Source: Carposina sasakii (taxonomy: Eukaryota > Arthropoda > Insecta > Lepidoptera > Carposinidae). Taken from it: DNA of 64,000 bases. Each line of letters opens with the position of its first letter. The first letter of the stretch is position 1. This document shows, piece after piece, positions 1 to 12,012 of the stretch. The notes below the pieces were generated by a model, which made no database searches, was not told where the DNA came from, and worked only from the letters and a program-made list of their open reading frames with translations. The position numbers and the translations under genes were made by a program. The stretch lies in contig CP053149.1 in NCBI GenBank assembly GCA_014607495.2, positions 12,350,120-12,414,119 of the forward strand. The letters run 5' to 3'.

Positions 1-526
1 AGCCTTTTTAAAAGCGATCTACATGAGTAAATTGGTCCCATTTCACATATGTATCGGATACTATTTTTTGTGATACATAAAATAAATCTTTGATATCTAC
101 CATTAATCCGTTTTATTCAAAACTTCCTAATACTTGTTGCATTGGATGAATTTCATACATAAATATAACTATGATGCAGGTAATGTGTTCTATTGTATGA
201 ATGATTTTTTAACATACCTATATTACTTATTAATAAATTAATTAATTTAATTTAATTGTATTTTGCAAACAAAAATAAAATAAACATAACATTGAAATTA
301 ATTATAATAACGAATCTATGGGTTTTTATGTTCTCTGCGTTTGACCTAGCGTTGACCCGCCTGCTCGAAAGCGCGCGAATTTCGAATTTTAACACTACGC
401 AGATCTTAACGCGTATCCTTGCATTGCGGGTGGCGGGGTATGTGGGCGGAGCAACCGTGGGACTTTTATTTGACTGCTGGCTCTTAATGTTCATTCCTAT
501 ATTTAGACATTCCTCATTTTCTATAA
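1..526. other. intergenic, with a GC-richer patch
   Basis: No gene seen. The stretch is AT-rich except for about 340-480, which is CpG-containing and has runs such as GCGGGTGGCGGGG. An open frame crosses this patch on each strand, but neither has a recognisable domain, and the plus-strand one runs on into the neighbouring MITE. The patch may be the edge of an undefined repeat. Confidence 0.4.
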
Positions 527-911
527 TACAGGATGATTTTTGGTCGTCAACGTTTCCGAAAACTACGGAATCTCCTCATCATCACGTTCATTTTTCTCCA
601 TGGAAGCATACCTGGGAAGTGTCTGGTTTCCAAAATATTAGGGTCCAAAGTTGAGTAAATAGACTGCGTTTTTCTGCATAAATGCACATAGACGCGCGTA
701 GCAGGATTTTTTCACGAAAAATAATTAATATCTGTCTATAAAAAAACTAACATAAACACTAGACACTATAAATTTCGCACGATCAAGGAATTTAAAATTT
801 TTTTTCAATAAAAAAATTTTTTTTCCCAACATTTTTTGGCATAAACTTACTTTATTTCATGTATAGAATACGTACCCTTCGTTAAAGGTGGCCACAAAAA
901 AACATCCTGTA
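527..911 (+). mobile_element. family A MITE, copy 1
   Basis: Non-coding element of about 385 bp starting TACAGGATGATTTTTGG and ending with a CATCCTGTA terminus. It aligns along its whole length with four other copies in the window (1091-1477, 10605-10994, 31693-32065, 45911-46300). The ends are imperfect inverted repeats, and the 3' flank is TA. Termini and TA flanks suggest a Tc1/mariner-type MITE. It has no transposase and would need one in trans. Confidence 0.85.
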
Positions 912-1090
912 TATTAACTTACCACCTTAACTTAATAGTTTAGTTTTGAAAGCATCAAAAATTTACAATATTTGAACAACATCTAGAATTACCGTTGGGT
1001 GGATAAGTGGTGGTCTGGAGAATTTAATTCGTTCAGTTCAGAGGACGGAACTACGTAATTCCGTATGATGATCACGCACTATTTGCATTA

Positions 1091-1477
1091 TACAGGATGA
1101 TTTTTGGTCGTCAACGTTCCCAAAAACTACGGAATCTCCTCATCATCACGATCATTTTTCTCCATGGAAGCATACCTGGGAAGTGTCTGGTTCCCAAGAT
1201 ATTAGGATCCAAAGTTTAGTAAATAGACTGCGTTTTTCTGCATAAACATAAACGCGCGTAGCAAGATTTTTTCGCGAGAAACAATTATTATCTGTCTATG
1301 ATAATTATAACTAGTATAAACACTGGACACTATAAATTTCGCCCGATCAAGTAATTTTTTAAAAATTTCAAAAAAAAATTTCATCATTTCCCAGCATTTT
1401 TTTTTGCATAAACCTACTTTATTTGATGTATAGAGTACGTACCCTTCGTTAAGGGTGGCAACGAAAAAACACCTGTA
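1091..1477 (+). mobile_element. family A MITE, copy 2
   Basis: Second family A copy, same orientation as copy 1 and only 179 bp away. It is flanked on both sides by TA (1089-1090 and 1478-1479), which supports a TA target duplication. The two neighbours differ by scattered substitutions and small indels, so they look like separate insertions or an old duplication rather than a recent tandem copy. Confidence 0.88.
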
Positions 1478-2549
1478 TAACTACCTATTTATCATTAGTA
1501 TGTAATATTAAAATTCTTTGGATCTTAACAGGATATATAGGTAAGTAACGTGTAATGTGATATTTCTTAAGACTCAATTGATCCAGGCTAAGGTCAAGCA
1601 CTTGTTTATTACAGTGCACCCAGATAATAGGTATGCAATTTACAGCGACAATCAAAAGGTCTTATAAAGTCCGGAAAATGCGACATTCCCAGAACGACTG
1701 ATGTAAATGAGGCCTTTGCTTTGTTTTATTGTCCTGTTTACAGCCTAGGCACGCTTACCCGCCAGGGATTGGCTTAGCTGCAATGCGGGGACGGCCTCGC
1801 GATGTGAAGCTAATCAGCATTGTTAAACTTTAGTTTATAGTCACAGTAGCTACTGTCTTGACCCTTTCTTTATGGATTTCAGAATCGCCAAGATCTAGTT
1901 TAGTTACCGTTTTTATTTTAGAATATAACAGTTTTACGAGCGACAGCGATGTTCGCAAAGTTATCGAAACATCTTCGCCAATAGCGGTTAGACTTTAACA
2001 CGCAATCGAATACATTAACTAAACGAAGACTTCTTGGAAATTGATTACTCAACTTTATGAACTTCGCAGCTGCCTGTAAAACTTTTACATTGTCTAAGAA
2101 ACCTAATAATAACTAGCATTAAAGTTATTTTTAATAAATATCCTACTTAGTAGGTACTCTAGGGTACTCCTAGTGGAAGAATGAAAGAGATAAGCCAAAT
2201 AAAGCGAATACTATTGCCGATATTTTCAATCATAAAGCCAGCGAACGAATTTAAAGTGAACATCCATACTGTAAATTGGCATTACCTATTTGCCAATAAC
2301 TTTTGTGTTGGGAACACAATAGCCCCTTGTCGAATATCCATTCTTCTGGTTGGACGAGTGTCCGACACAGGCATACAGTAATTATAACATTACGTCATAC
2401 GGTATATTTCTGCGGTTATTCAATATTTGATTAATGTTAACATATTCATTCATTTATCATGTAAGCTTAAGCCATTAATCCTTTTCAAGGTTGGCGAAAT
2501 TCCCAAAAGAAACATTCTCCAGCACTTTCTAGATATAAATTTATTAAGT
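1478..2549. other. intergenic, no feature recognised
   Basis: No coding frame with a recognisable domain, no tRNA fold and no long inverted repeat. A short GC-richer patch at about 1740-1810 stands out from the AT-rich surroundings but matches nothing else in the window. Confidence 0.3.
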
Positions 2550-2881
2550 ACTAGTGGACGCCCGCGACTCCGTCCGCGTGGACTACAGAAAAAACAAAAT
2601 GTCGAAATTATGTGGGATAAAAACCTTTTCCCGGGATAAAAAGTAGCCTATATGTTAAGTGGGACCTGTCACAATATATCCCTGAAAATTGTATCGAAAT
2701 CGGTTCAGCCATTTCTGAGATTAGCGTGTACAAACGCACAAACAGATAAACAAACAGACAAAAATTCCAAAAATCATCGTTTTGGGTTCTATTGCGTTGA
2801 TAAAGGTCTCCTATAATATTTTTTCTCATATATCTTCCTTGTGCAGACAGCAATCCGTTACATTTTTATTATATGTATAGA
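2550..2881 (-). repeat. family E unit (LINE 3'-end-like), subtype 1
   Basis: Unit of about 330 bp with one end CTAGTGGACGCCCGCGACTC and the other end a TATACATATAATAAAA-like tail when read on the minus strand. It matches 19615-19939 and 51702-52026 end to end. This motif is very common in lepidopteran genomes and resembles the 3' region of RTE-type LINEs or a SINE that borrows it. No coding capacity. Confidence 0.8.
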
Positions 2882-3961
2882 TTTAGTATTTATACTATTT
2901 GGGATTTGGTGTTTCGTTAGGTGCATGCCTTTTTATTGCACTTTAATTTTGGTATAGGGGTCATTATATGCACAATTGCACATAACTACAACTTGAAACG
3001 GATACATTTTGAACTCCATGTTCTTCCTACTTAGTAGGCATAGTACTCGTAAGTAACTAAACAAAGCTATACTAAGAATCGTTGAGCCTGTTTGAGCAAG
3101 CCACCTTATTTCCAGTATGAAACAGATTGTGCATCAGGGGTCACGGTAGCGACCCGCTAAGCCCACCCAAAAACAAAAGCACAAAGGCACTCACTACATA
3201 CCTTTTCTCGAAATGTTTCGTCATATATTTCAACACTCATAACTCTGGTTTGGATCATATAGATAGTCGTCTTTATTCTCAGGCTATTTGCAACAACACG
3301 CAAATGTTTTGGTAGGACACATTTTACCAGTAAACTGCTGTTTTAAAGCTATTGTCGAGTCGCTAGTTTATATGAATTGAAAAAGGACATCCATATTATT
3401 CGGCAATACATCGTGAAAAGCGTTGTTGCGCCATGGGTCAACAAATTGAATTAGCATCTGGCTCGCGTCCAACCGTCATCACTCCTATTGTATTGGCAAA
3501 CTGAATCTATTTGTTTTTTTATTTGGGAATTATTTCAATACGATGTAATAAAGTGCAGAATACAATTTGCACTAGATAGGTAGGACTGGGAGGGATGAGT
3601 GGAAGAAAAATACATATTACTATCCCAAGTACCTATAGGTAAATGGGAACTTGGGAACAGGGTAGGAACTACCAGAGTTTATGTACCTACTTATTATATC
3701 TGTTACTTCAAGCTTACACCAACTTTTCTTGATTTCCAATGTGAAATTACTTCTGTCCGTCTTACCAACTTTTTAAACGATTTTTGTTACATTGGACATT
3801 ATTACGTATCTAATCTTTGCAATATCATAATTGGAAACTTATGATGCTTTCCATATCGTAAAATTTTACGCATATTGTTTTAAGTGGAATAAGAATTTTG
3901 TAATTTTAATAAAGTTATCTTACTGCACAAAGACGAGAGATTGTTTGTCTTACCATGAATA
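2882..3961. other. intergenic, no feature recognised
   Basis: AT-rich DNA with scattered stops in all frames. The short open frames here (such as 3127-3315 and 3599-3844) have no recognisable domain or start context. No repeat shared with the rest of the window was seen. Confidence 0.3.
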
Positions 3962-4216
3962 TACAGGTGTAACAAAAGTGGTACATTAAGCGAAAAGCTA
4001 AGTAGCTCACTATAAAAAAAACTATCCACAAAATTTGAGAACTGTATTTACATGTTTATTTTCCAGAAAGTACGAAGAAATTCCTAATCAACTCAGGAAC
4101 ATTCTTACAATATTGAAATATAAACATGTAATTTTCAGTTTCAAGTTAAGTGGTTCTTTGTAGAGAGCTATTTTAATAGTTTTTAACTTAACATACCCCT
4201 TTAGTTACACCCTGTA
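3962..4216. mobile_element. family B palindromic MITE, copy 1
   Basis: About 255 bp, nearly self-complementary over its whole length. It starts TACAGGTGTAACAAAAG and ends with TTACACCCTGTA, with TA on both sides (3960-3961, 4217-4218). It is the most diverged of seven copies. The arms contain the GCGAAAAGCTA motif and its complement, with a centre near 4090. Non-coding and non-autonomous. Confidence 0.85.
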
Positions 4217-4454
4217 TAAAGTATACTTAGCAGTACTTATCATACTTACAGATAACCAACAAATAGAATTTTAAAGCGAGATGATAAATTCGTCGCTTGT
4301 ATCCCAGGACTAGGCTTGTACCACGTTAATTTACGTTCAATACCGAAGTAGGAACCGTTCCTCGGGGAGCTATATTCCCTTTCATTAGCATGAACAGAGC
4401 TGGTGTAATAAGGGCCATGGTACACTAGCGTCTGAGCATTACATTCAAAGAAAT

Positions 4455-4650
4455 CCTACTAATATTATAGACGCGAAAGTAGTGAGGATGTAGATACGTA
4501 TGTAAGAATGTTTGTTGCTTTTGATGAAAAGTTACAATAATATAGCTTAAATATCAGAATAAAACATAGGCTACTTTTTATCCCGGGAAAATATTTTTAT
4601 TAAATTTTTTCTGCAGTCTACGCGGATGGAGTCGCGGGCGTCCACGTAGG
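4455..4650 (+). repeat. family E unit, subtype 2
   Basis: Starts with CTAATATTATAGACGCGAAAGT and ends with a GGAGTCGCGGGCGTCCAC-type end. It is shorter than subtype 1 and shares its start with 34064-34312 (minus) and 56842-57096. Interpreted as a LINE 3'-end fragment or derived short element. Confidence 0.75.
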
Positions 4651-5112
4651 TAATAGTGTTTGAAATGATATCGTAGTTCTTTATATTACTAGAGGTTCAT
4701 TATGACAACGTTTGCTCTTAAGTTTAGATAATATCTTATACACAAACAACTGCGTAATTTTGTCTACTCTGCGGAGTTAGGCGAACGCGCCTTCTTGTTT
4801 AATAGGGTATATGCATGAATTTTTTTTATTTCATTTTTATATTCTACGTAAACAAAAAACCCTACTAAACTTATAGAAGTTTATATTATACCTATGTGAA
4901 ATATATAATTATGTGTTAAATGATAAAAAAAACCTTTTGATGTTATTTTTGCACTTTGTTTTGTACCTATTTGTAATATCTTTAGAATTTAAAAAAAATC
5001 TGTTTTCGTGTCAGACGCATATTCCCTATTATATCGACAAGCAAAATACGACATACCTACCTATGATACACCGTTTTAAGCGGCGAAGGGATAATGAACT
5101 ATCCGAGATATA

Positions 5113-5222
5113 TCTGTTTGTTTCTAAGTCATGGATGTTTCTAAACCTATTTATGTATTTGTTTAACGTTGCTTAGTATCTACCCACGATACTAGAGATC
5201 TTACTGTGGGACAAGGTTAATT
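5113..5222 (+). repeat. 3' fragment of a tRNA-derived SINE
   Basis: Matches the body of the SINE at 52384-52648, including GTCATGGATGTTTCTAAAC and the GTGGGACAAGGTTAAT stretch. The tRNA-like head with its pol III promoter is missing, so this is a 5'-truncated copy. Confidence 0.7.
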
Positions 5223-5245
5223 GGTTGTGATTTGTGAAGTGTCTG

Positions 5246-6488
5246 AATGAATATTTATTTATTTATCTATATTATTTCTATATTATTTATTTATGTAGTC
5301 TACCGATTAGAAGGAGGTTGGAACCAACACGATCAAATATATCATGAATGTTGATTCTTAGATCAAAAATAAGATAATTCATCATACGTTCAGCATACGT
5401 TAGTGTAGTACAATCTTAAGGGGTTGGAGTCTAATAATTAATACAATAACTTAGACATGAGTTATGTGCACTTCAAGTTGGCTAAATGCCAATCTGGTAA
5501 TATGATCGTATATTTGCTCTATACTCGTATTACGAAAAATGAAAAACGTATTTAGCTATTTTTGTCAAATTTTTGTCCGTGAAAAAAGCTGAAAGAGAAT
5601 CTAATAAGAATTTATATATAAACTTAAAAAATTGGTCTATTACGTTAGGTGTCTATTTGCAGATTATACAAAATATTTTCGATACTCTCTAGTTTCCAGG
5701 CCAAAATTTCCTATGTAAAGAACGTTTGCTATTGCAAATTGAGTGTATCTGACTATTGCATGTTGCTCGTTTCGAGTGCAGCAAACGCTGACCGCAGCAG
5801 AGCTCCACATCCAACTGCATGCGTTTGATTTGATTATTGTATTTGCTGGTTTTGTTGCATTCCATTTTCTGAATTTGTTGCGGAAAATTGTTACTTGTTT
5901 AATTTCAAATCTGGATATTCGTTATTGTACATTGTGTGCTGAGGTTTCAAATTGTATTGAAAACCTGATAATTTGCTATTCAAAATGTGTACTTGTCCTT
6001 TTCCTCTATGACTGTAGGTATAGAGATTGTACTCGTAATAGAGGAAAACAAATTGTCGAAATAACATTTAGTTGAATGCATGTGGTTGAATGAGACAATT
6101 TGTTAAATAGTTTTGAATTCATTGATAAAAATATTTTATATGTAGATATTATTATACTTTAATGTACTAATTATCTTATGAAAATGTATCTCTTTATTAT
6201 CATAGAAATGTGTAAATACCTACTAGTATACAGTATCAAGGTCTATAAAAGTTTTTTTCAATGAATATTACATTTAGTAAACAACTTGAACCGTAAGGTA
6301 AGTTTTATAACGGATAGTTTTCTCGGCTCCATGGACTCGATTAAATTCGATATTATCTTTCCTAACAGATTTAAATGGAATTAAACGCCGGTAAATCCGC
6401 TAAGACTCGCCAGGACCGCAACTGAATCAAATTCTTACAGATTAATCTAGCTTCGTACATCGTATAAGAATACTAGGTATAATGACTA
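5246..6488. other. intergenic, no feature recognised
   Basis: Contains an open frame of 110 codons at 5743-6075 (plus) with no domain, no homologue that I recognise and a composition typical of random AT-rich frames. I do not call it a gene. No repeats shared with the rest of the window. Confidence 0.3.
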
Positions 6489-6649
6489 TTATATAAGGTG
6501 TTTTCAAAATCAGTGATTTGATTTTGACACGAAACTAGGTAGGTAAAAAGAAACAACTTTCACTATGGGACCAACTTCGAAATAGTTAATAAAAAATCAC
6601 CTGTTCCATGATAAAAGCAAATCACTAATTTTGAAAACACCTTATATAA
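6489..6649. mobile_element. 161-bp MITE with 32-bp inverted ends
   Basis: Left end 6489-6520 and right end 6618-6649 are inverted copies differing at one base (TTATATAAGGTGTTTTCAAA at the tip). The interior is unique and non-coding. I see only one copy in the window. Terminus and size fit a MITE; superfamily undecided. Confidence 0.75.
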
Positions 6650-6668
6650 GCTAAACCAAGCAAAATAG

Positions 6669-6683
6669 TTAGGTTAGGTTAGG
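6669..6683 (+). repeat. short interstitial TTAGG tract
   Basis: Three perfect TTAGG units, the ancestral insect telomere repeat. Three units is far too short to indicate a telomere and may be chance or a relic. Confidence 0.5.
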
Positions 6684-7287
6684 GGATAGCGCTGCCGTTA
6701 TATGCTATGAAATATTCCTTCAATAATAAATTAAATCTAATTAATCTAAATAAAATAAATTAAAACTATACGATATTACGTTTCAGAATCACTATGACAT
6801 TAATGATAAGTTAACATTTTTACCCGACTGCGCGACGCATAGGAGTGGTATTGTGTTTAACAGCCTACGTATGTATGTATGTTCCTTTAAAGCACTACAC
6901 AGACAGATCGGCCGATTTTTATGATTTATACGTGAATCGATTCGTCTTAGTCCGGCGAGTGTCACTAAAGACATGACGTTAATGAAAATCCAATATGACG
7001 ACTACTGGATGCTCTTTTGTGAAAATGAAAAAAAAAAATTAAGTCGACAAACTATATCGAGTATATTTTTAAATAGGTATTTAAAAATCATTTTTAGGTT
7101 TTTCTTAACATTTTTAGATTCGACTGACCGTTTAGGATCTACATCGATTGAAAGTTGCGTAACAACCATTCTCACATATAAGTTTTTAGACAGCAGCAAG
7201 ACGAAAACTTCTTGCTGCCGAGCATGTTGAGCATGTTTCTTGAAGCGTATCTATTAGTAGCTAGGTACTCATAACAAAAAAGTATAA

Positions 7288-7556
7288 AATAAAAAAACAT
7301 AATTTAAAAAATCCAAAAACCCGACTGCTTAAAAAAGAACCAAATAATGGATCCTGGCTGTTCAGTTGTTATGTTACGATCATTAGAAAATATTTCATGT
7401 TCTTCAATAGTATTAATTCCCTAATAATATTATAGAATTCTAGACCACCGGATATCTAAGTGATTGTTTTTTTCTTTTCAGTTTTTTTATTATGTATATT
7501 ATTTGGTTCTTTTTAAGCAGTCGGGTTTTTGGATTTTTTAAATTATGTTTTTTATT
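7288..7556. mobile_element. foldback element, about 60-bp inverted arms
   Basis: Arms 7288-7348 and 7498-7556 are inverted copies (AAATCCAAAAACCCGACTGC on the left arm) separated by about 150 bp of unrelated DNA. Non-coding. It fits a foldback or MITE. No second copy noticed. Confidence 0.75.
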
Positions 7557-8025
7557 GCTTTCTTCATTACATCGTATAGATTCGTGATTAATTTATTGCT
7601 ATAATAACATCATAAATGAGTACACGTACGAGTACATGTATTGAAAAAGCAACGCAATGTTACATTGTGCGCCTATAGATACACGTTCATGTCGAAGTAA
7701 ATTCAGTTTCCCGAAACTGTGACACAGACTACTATTACTATTTGATGAAGGTACAGCTAGAGAGAGCTCTTGACTTATCTGCCAATTAGCTGCACAGGTA
7801 AGTGGGCAATAGTGGGCATATTGCCAGACTCGACCATTAATTGCCAGAAGAGCCAGAAGTGCAATATTCATCAGGTAAATGCCCTTATACTTGGTCTTCT
7901 ATGATGCTCATATTGTAGTAGTAAGTACATTTAATGGTAATCGACTGTGTAACATAATTTTATTTACGTATCTTATCATAGGATTAAAACGTCTATCAAC
8001 TGTATTATTATTACTTACAATAATG

Positions 8026-8278
8026 TCTTCTATGCTGCTCTGGGAGTGAAAAAAAAGCTGCTTCTGTTCCCGGGCATACTGTACAAGTCAGTAGAGGGAC
8101 AAGAGGGTCTTGGTGTTTTGTAGGCGATGGGCAGACCACCTGTCACTACTAACCGAACTTGTACATCTCAAACTATACCCTCAAATTGGTCAGAAGTGGC
8201 ACCATGTGGTTCTATCGGCCCTTGGTGCTCTGCCTACCCCGTAAGGGATATAGGCGTGATTATATGTATGTATGTATC
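8026..8278 (+). repeat. family G LINE 3'-end-like repeat, copy 1
   Basis: About 250 bp beginning CTTCTATGCTGCTCTGGGAG and ending in a TATG microsatellite tail. It matches 42834-43107 along its whole length, with one small internal length difference. A simple-sequence tail on an otherwise unique unit is typical of 3' ends of non-LTR retrotransposons. No reverse transcriptase sequence is attached. Confidence 0.75.
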
Positions 8279-9913
8279 TACAATAATGTATGGAAATTCA
8301 GTATAATAGTTTTATGACCATGTTGTTTACAGAGTGCTGTGTAGAAGCAAGACGCAGCTTAGCTGTAAATAAGTAGAAACTATAGAGTGACATCTCGTTT
8401 CAATAATTTAAATAATCCTATCATAGACAAAATTGTACAATAATCGTGTTGCTATTTCAACGTTTCAAAGTTTAAATACCTTTACATTTTCTGTTTCATT
8501 ACGTAATACAAATTTTAAAATCGCAGACTAGATGTTAAATTTAGTTTTCGCATTGCAATTGCAAGATACGTACCTACCTAATAAAGTCTAGGTGACCTGG
8601 CAGGTAGTGAATGCATGATGGGGTTTATATGGCCAATTAGTTATCCGGGAGAAGGTGGGCATTCTGCCAGATATTCGATCAGTTCTTTGCCAGAATATTA
8701 TCTGATTGAACAGAATTTGCAATATCGTTATTAACCGATAAATTTGTGATGTAACTTGATTTAAAAAAAATAGAGCCACATACCGTTTTTTTAGCAGACT
8801 GAATTGAACCAGAATTTACAGTGAAGTCTACAATGGCCTGTTTATTATTTGATCCCTATGGTATATAAAAAGATAAAGAGGTATTGAAAAGGAAACATGA
8901 AAAAAAGAATTACACAACAATTGATATCTTGGTAGTTTGGCTTGGCCTTAAACTGTTCATACTTTGTAACACTACGGAATATCATTTAAAAGACGACACG
9001 AACTAGCGGGAGACACGATTGAAATTCGAAAACTTTAGCAAGAGGACTTACTTATTTTAAAGATGGATCGAGTAGACGTTCGTGGGATAACGATTGTAGA
9101 TGAAGGTTACGTTGAGCAAAGATTACGTCATTAATAAAATAAATAGGATAAGTGTCTTACATACCTAGGTATTATCGTAATTTAACAATAAGTTGAGTAT
9201 GGAGAAATGTAAATTACCTACTCTAGACTAATTAGCACATACACAAATGGGATTCGACTTAGTAAAAGGTGGCACAGCGCATGCCAACTACATGTTACGT
9301 ATTTTACCTCGATACCTACATAGCAGTTTAATTATTTACCTCAACATCCTGAGCACAGCTTAACTTCAGCATTGTGCATTCAAAGTTAGGTGTAATAGGT
9401 AGTATCTTATATACGTACATTTACAGGCGATGTTACTCCGTCCACCGCAAGAAGTGCTTCAGTTTGCATCCAGGGTATTAACAGTTAACAAGGTGTTTAT
9501 TGCATGTAATGGGGTAGTTTCCTATGGTTGAATATTAATAACATCTTATTCTTATTAGAATAAATAATTTGATTATGTATCCAAATGAGGTAGTAATAAG
9601 CCTTTAAAGTTAAGTAGGCAAGTCCATTTTTCAAATGTGAAATTAATTTGAAAATTACAACATCACATGTCCACCTACATCATTTACAGTAACTTTTCTT
9701 TTGTGACCATAGGATTTATAAACGCAATATTTAATATAGCTGTAGAACAAAAGTTCTTTTACGCGCATACAAGTTGCCTAAAGAGTGACGTCACGTCGTG
9801 GTAGCCGTTTGTATGGAGCGTTTTTGGCAAGTCTAAAATTGTGATTTTGAAATCTATATATCCCGGAAAGTTTTGTCGCTAGCGAAGTTTTTCTTTCGCA
9901 AAAGTTTTATTTT
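8279..9913. other. intergenic, little recognised
   Basis: No gene. Two stretches, 7770-7855 and 8625-8700, share short motifs (GCCAATTAG, GTGGGCAT, TTGCCAGA) in the same order, which may mark an old repeat. A TGACGTCA octamer lies at 9786-9793 inside a CpG-containing patch. Confidence 0.3.
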
Positions 9914-10560
9914 TAACCGACTTCAAAAAAAGGAGGAGGTTCTCAATTCGTCTGTATGTATAATATATATATATTTTTATGTATGTTCACCGATATTTCC
10001 GTCAATTATAAACGGATTTCAAAAATTGGATAGAGTTCACTTCTGAGGTGGTCCCATTTTCACCAGGTCAGGATCTGATGATGGGATCCAGGAGAAATCT
10101 AGGGCAACCACCGAAAATTGTATGCTCGTATGGTGCTTTTGTTACGTAATCATGTCTTACTCAGGTATATGCTTCAGGGTGTCAACATCTAATGCTGCTG
10201 TGCTGATGATGAAGCTACAGAACTCCTTAACGGTTAGGAGTTGGGATACAGTACTGCAATTGGTCAATGGAAACTATTTAGTAGTATGTAGGGCTAACGT
10301 GTTACTTGAATCAACATCTGATGCTGCTGTGCTGATGATGAAGCTACAGAACTCCTTAACGGTTAGGAGTTGGGAGACAGTACTGCAATTGGTCGATTAA
10401 AACTATTTAATATATAGGGCTAACGTGTTACTTGAATCAACATCTGATGCTGCTGTGCTGAATGTTGAAGCTACAGAACTCCTTAACGGTAAGAAGTTGG
10501 AAGACAGTACTGCAATTGGTCGATGGAAACTATATGTAGGGTTAAGGTGATACTTATACG
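9914..10560 (+). mobile_element. family H element (AACCGACTTC end), copy 1
   Basis: Begins AACCGACTTCAAAAAAAGG, a terminus common in lepidopteran repeats, and shares the CAGGATCTGATGATGGGATC block with the element at 60536-61455. No clear right terminus is visible here; it may be broken by the family A insertion at 10605. An open frame of 92 codons at 10122-10400 is only a product of the internal tandem repeat. Confidence 0.65.
10180..10550 (+). repeat. three tandem copies, 125-132 bp unit
   Basis: Units begin near 10180, 10312 and 10437, each with a TCAACATCTRATGCTGCTGT start and a CAGTACTGCAATTGG segment. The third unit is the most diverged. The array lies inside the family H element. A related CAATTGCAGTACTG stretch occurs inverted at 17758-17772. 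Confidence 0.85.
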
Positions 10561-10604
10561 GGTAGGTACTACTCCTGAGATGGTAACGATGAAATCCTTA
10601 AGTA

Positions 10605-10994
10605 TACAGGGTGTTTTTTCGTTGCCACCCTTAACTAAGGGTACGTACTCAATACATCAAATAAAGTAAGTGTATACAAAAAAAAAATGCTGAGAAACGA
10701 TGTAAATTTTTTTGAAACAATTTTTTTATTAGGTATTTGATCGGCGAAATGTATAATGTCCAGTGTTTATGCTAGTTTTTTCATAGACTGATATTAATTA
10801 TTTCTCGTGAAAAATCTTGCTATGCGCGTCTAATGTGCATTCATGCAGAAAAATGCAGTCTATTTACTCAACTTTGGACCCTAATATTTGAAAACCAGAC
10901 ACTTCCCAGGTATGCTTCCAAGGAGAAAAATGATCGTGATGATGAGGAGATTACGTAGTTTTCAGGAACGTTGACGAACAAAAATCACCATGTA
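10605..10994 (-). mobile_element. family A MITE, copy 3
   Basis: Full-length family A copy in reverse orientation with perfect TA flanks (10603-10604, 10995-10996). Its left terminus, TACAGGGTGTTTTTTCGTT, is the better preserved one. Non-coding. Confidence 0.88.
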
Positions 10995-11067
10995 TAAACT
11001 AGCATCTATTTAAGTTCACAACGCATTAACACAACTAAAAATCGAGAAATAAACTTTAAAAAAAAAT

Positions 11068-11582
11068 TAACCGACTTCAAACTTTAACTAAAAAGCGATA
11101 AATAACATAACTAATTTATCTACTTAAAACATATTAAATATCTCAAATTATTTAAATATTCACAACTTAATGGACCTAATACTTTAATAAAGTCATCTTT
11201 AGTCACTATTAAATATTTATAATATCACTTATTTTTGGAGTCGTGCCAGCTAAACAAATAAATGTAATTAAGAAAAACTGACCCACACTAAATAGTAAAA
11301 CCAAGAATAGGAAATTGCATTACCGCTGCCTACTACACATGTATTTTACCGTGTGTGTGGCTTTGACAGCCGCGCGCGTCCATCAAACACAACAGACTAC
11401 GTTACCTAGGCTGGCACCGACTCCAAAAAAAAGTGATAATTATAAATATTTAAAAGTTAAAATGACTTTGTTAAAGAATTAGGTATTAGTTGTAAATATT
11501 TCAATAATTTAAGATATTTAATATTAAGTAGATAAATTAGTTACGTTATTTATCGCTTTTTAGTTAAAGTTTAAAGTCGGTT
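11068..11582. mobile_element. 515-bp foldback with AACCGACTT ends
   Basis: Arms of about 170 bp (11068-11235 and 11413-11582) are inverted copies with small indels, tipped with TAACCGACTTCAAACTTTAA. The spacer includes a GC-richer core at about 11330-11405. The tip matches the terminus of family H, suggesting a foldback derivative of the same group. Non-coding. Confidence 0.8.
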
Positions 11583-11631
11583 CATTTTTTTTAAAGTCAG
11601 TTTATATTTTATGATCTTTTGATATAAATAC

Positions 11632-11684
11632 AAATAAAAAAACTGTAAACAATAGGGTTATTGGACATCCTTATATTAAATAAT
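11632..11684 (+). repeat. left flanking direct repeat of the DIRS element
   Basis: About 52 bp, containing AACTGTAAACAATAGGGTTA, repeated in the same orientation at 15718-15769 with two substitutions. It lies just outside the inverted terminal sequence. Confidence 0.85.
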
Positions 11685-11685
11685 T

Positions 11686-12012
11686 GGTGATTAAACGAAC
11701 TTACCTGTAAGTGAAGTTCTATCACAATTATATGAGTACGTTTCATTCGAAGATATATTTTTAACACATGTAGTACTTTTATTGTACTGGCAACTTCGCA
11801 CAATTTCAGAGTGGGTAATTCGAAAACAGAACTACCCTACAACCTACGACACTATTCCTAGTCTACCGATAATTTCCTTCATTCTTTAGAGCATCACAAA
11901 ATTTTCTTAGTTTTAAGGATCTGGAAGGGAGGGTTTTATCTTATATCTTCGAATGAAACGTACTCATATAATTTGATAGAACTTCACTTACAGGTAAGTT
12001 CGTTTAATCACC
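11686..12012. repeat. palindromic left end of the DIRS element
   Basis: Arms 11686-11751 and 11948-12012 are inverted copies (GGTGATTAAACGAACTTACC at the tip). The ITR segment 11759-11886 sits in the loop. A further direct echo of the TTTAACACATGTAG stretch lies at 12049-12062. The nesting suggests that an end was duplicated and inverted during element replication or repair. Confidence 0.75.

Noticed and set aside
256..654. 132-codon plus-strand frame as a gene
   Set aside because: Its second half is the family A MITE, and an antisense frame covers the first half. No domain.
6669..6683. Telomere or subtelomere marker
   Set aside because: Only three TTAGG units. No TRAS/SART-type retrotransposon nearby.
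10122..10400. Small repeat-containing protein gene
   Set aside because: The frame is created by the tandem array, and the third unit breaks it. It lies in a transposable element.
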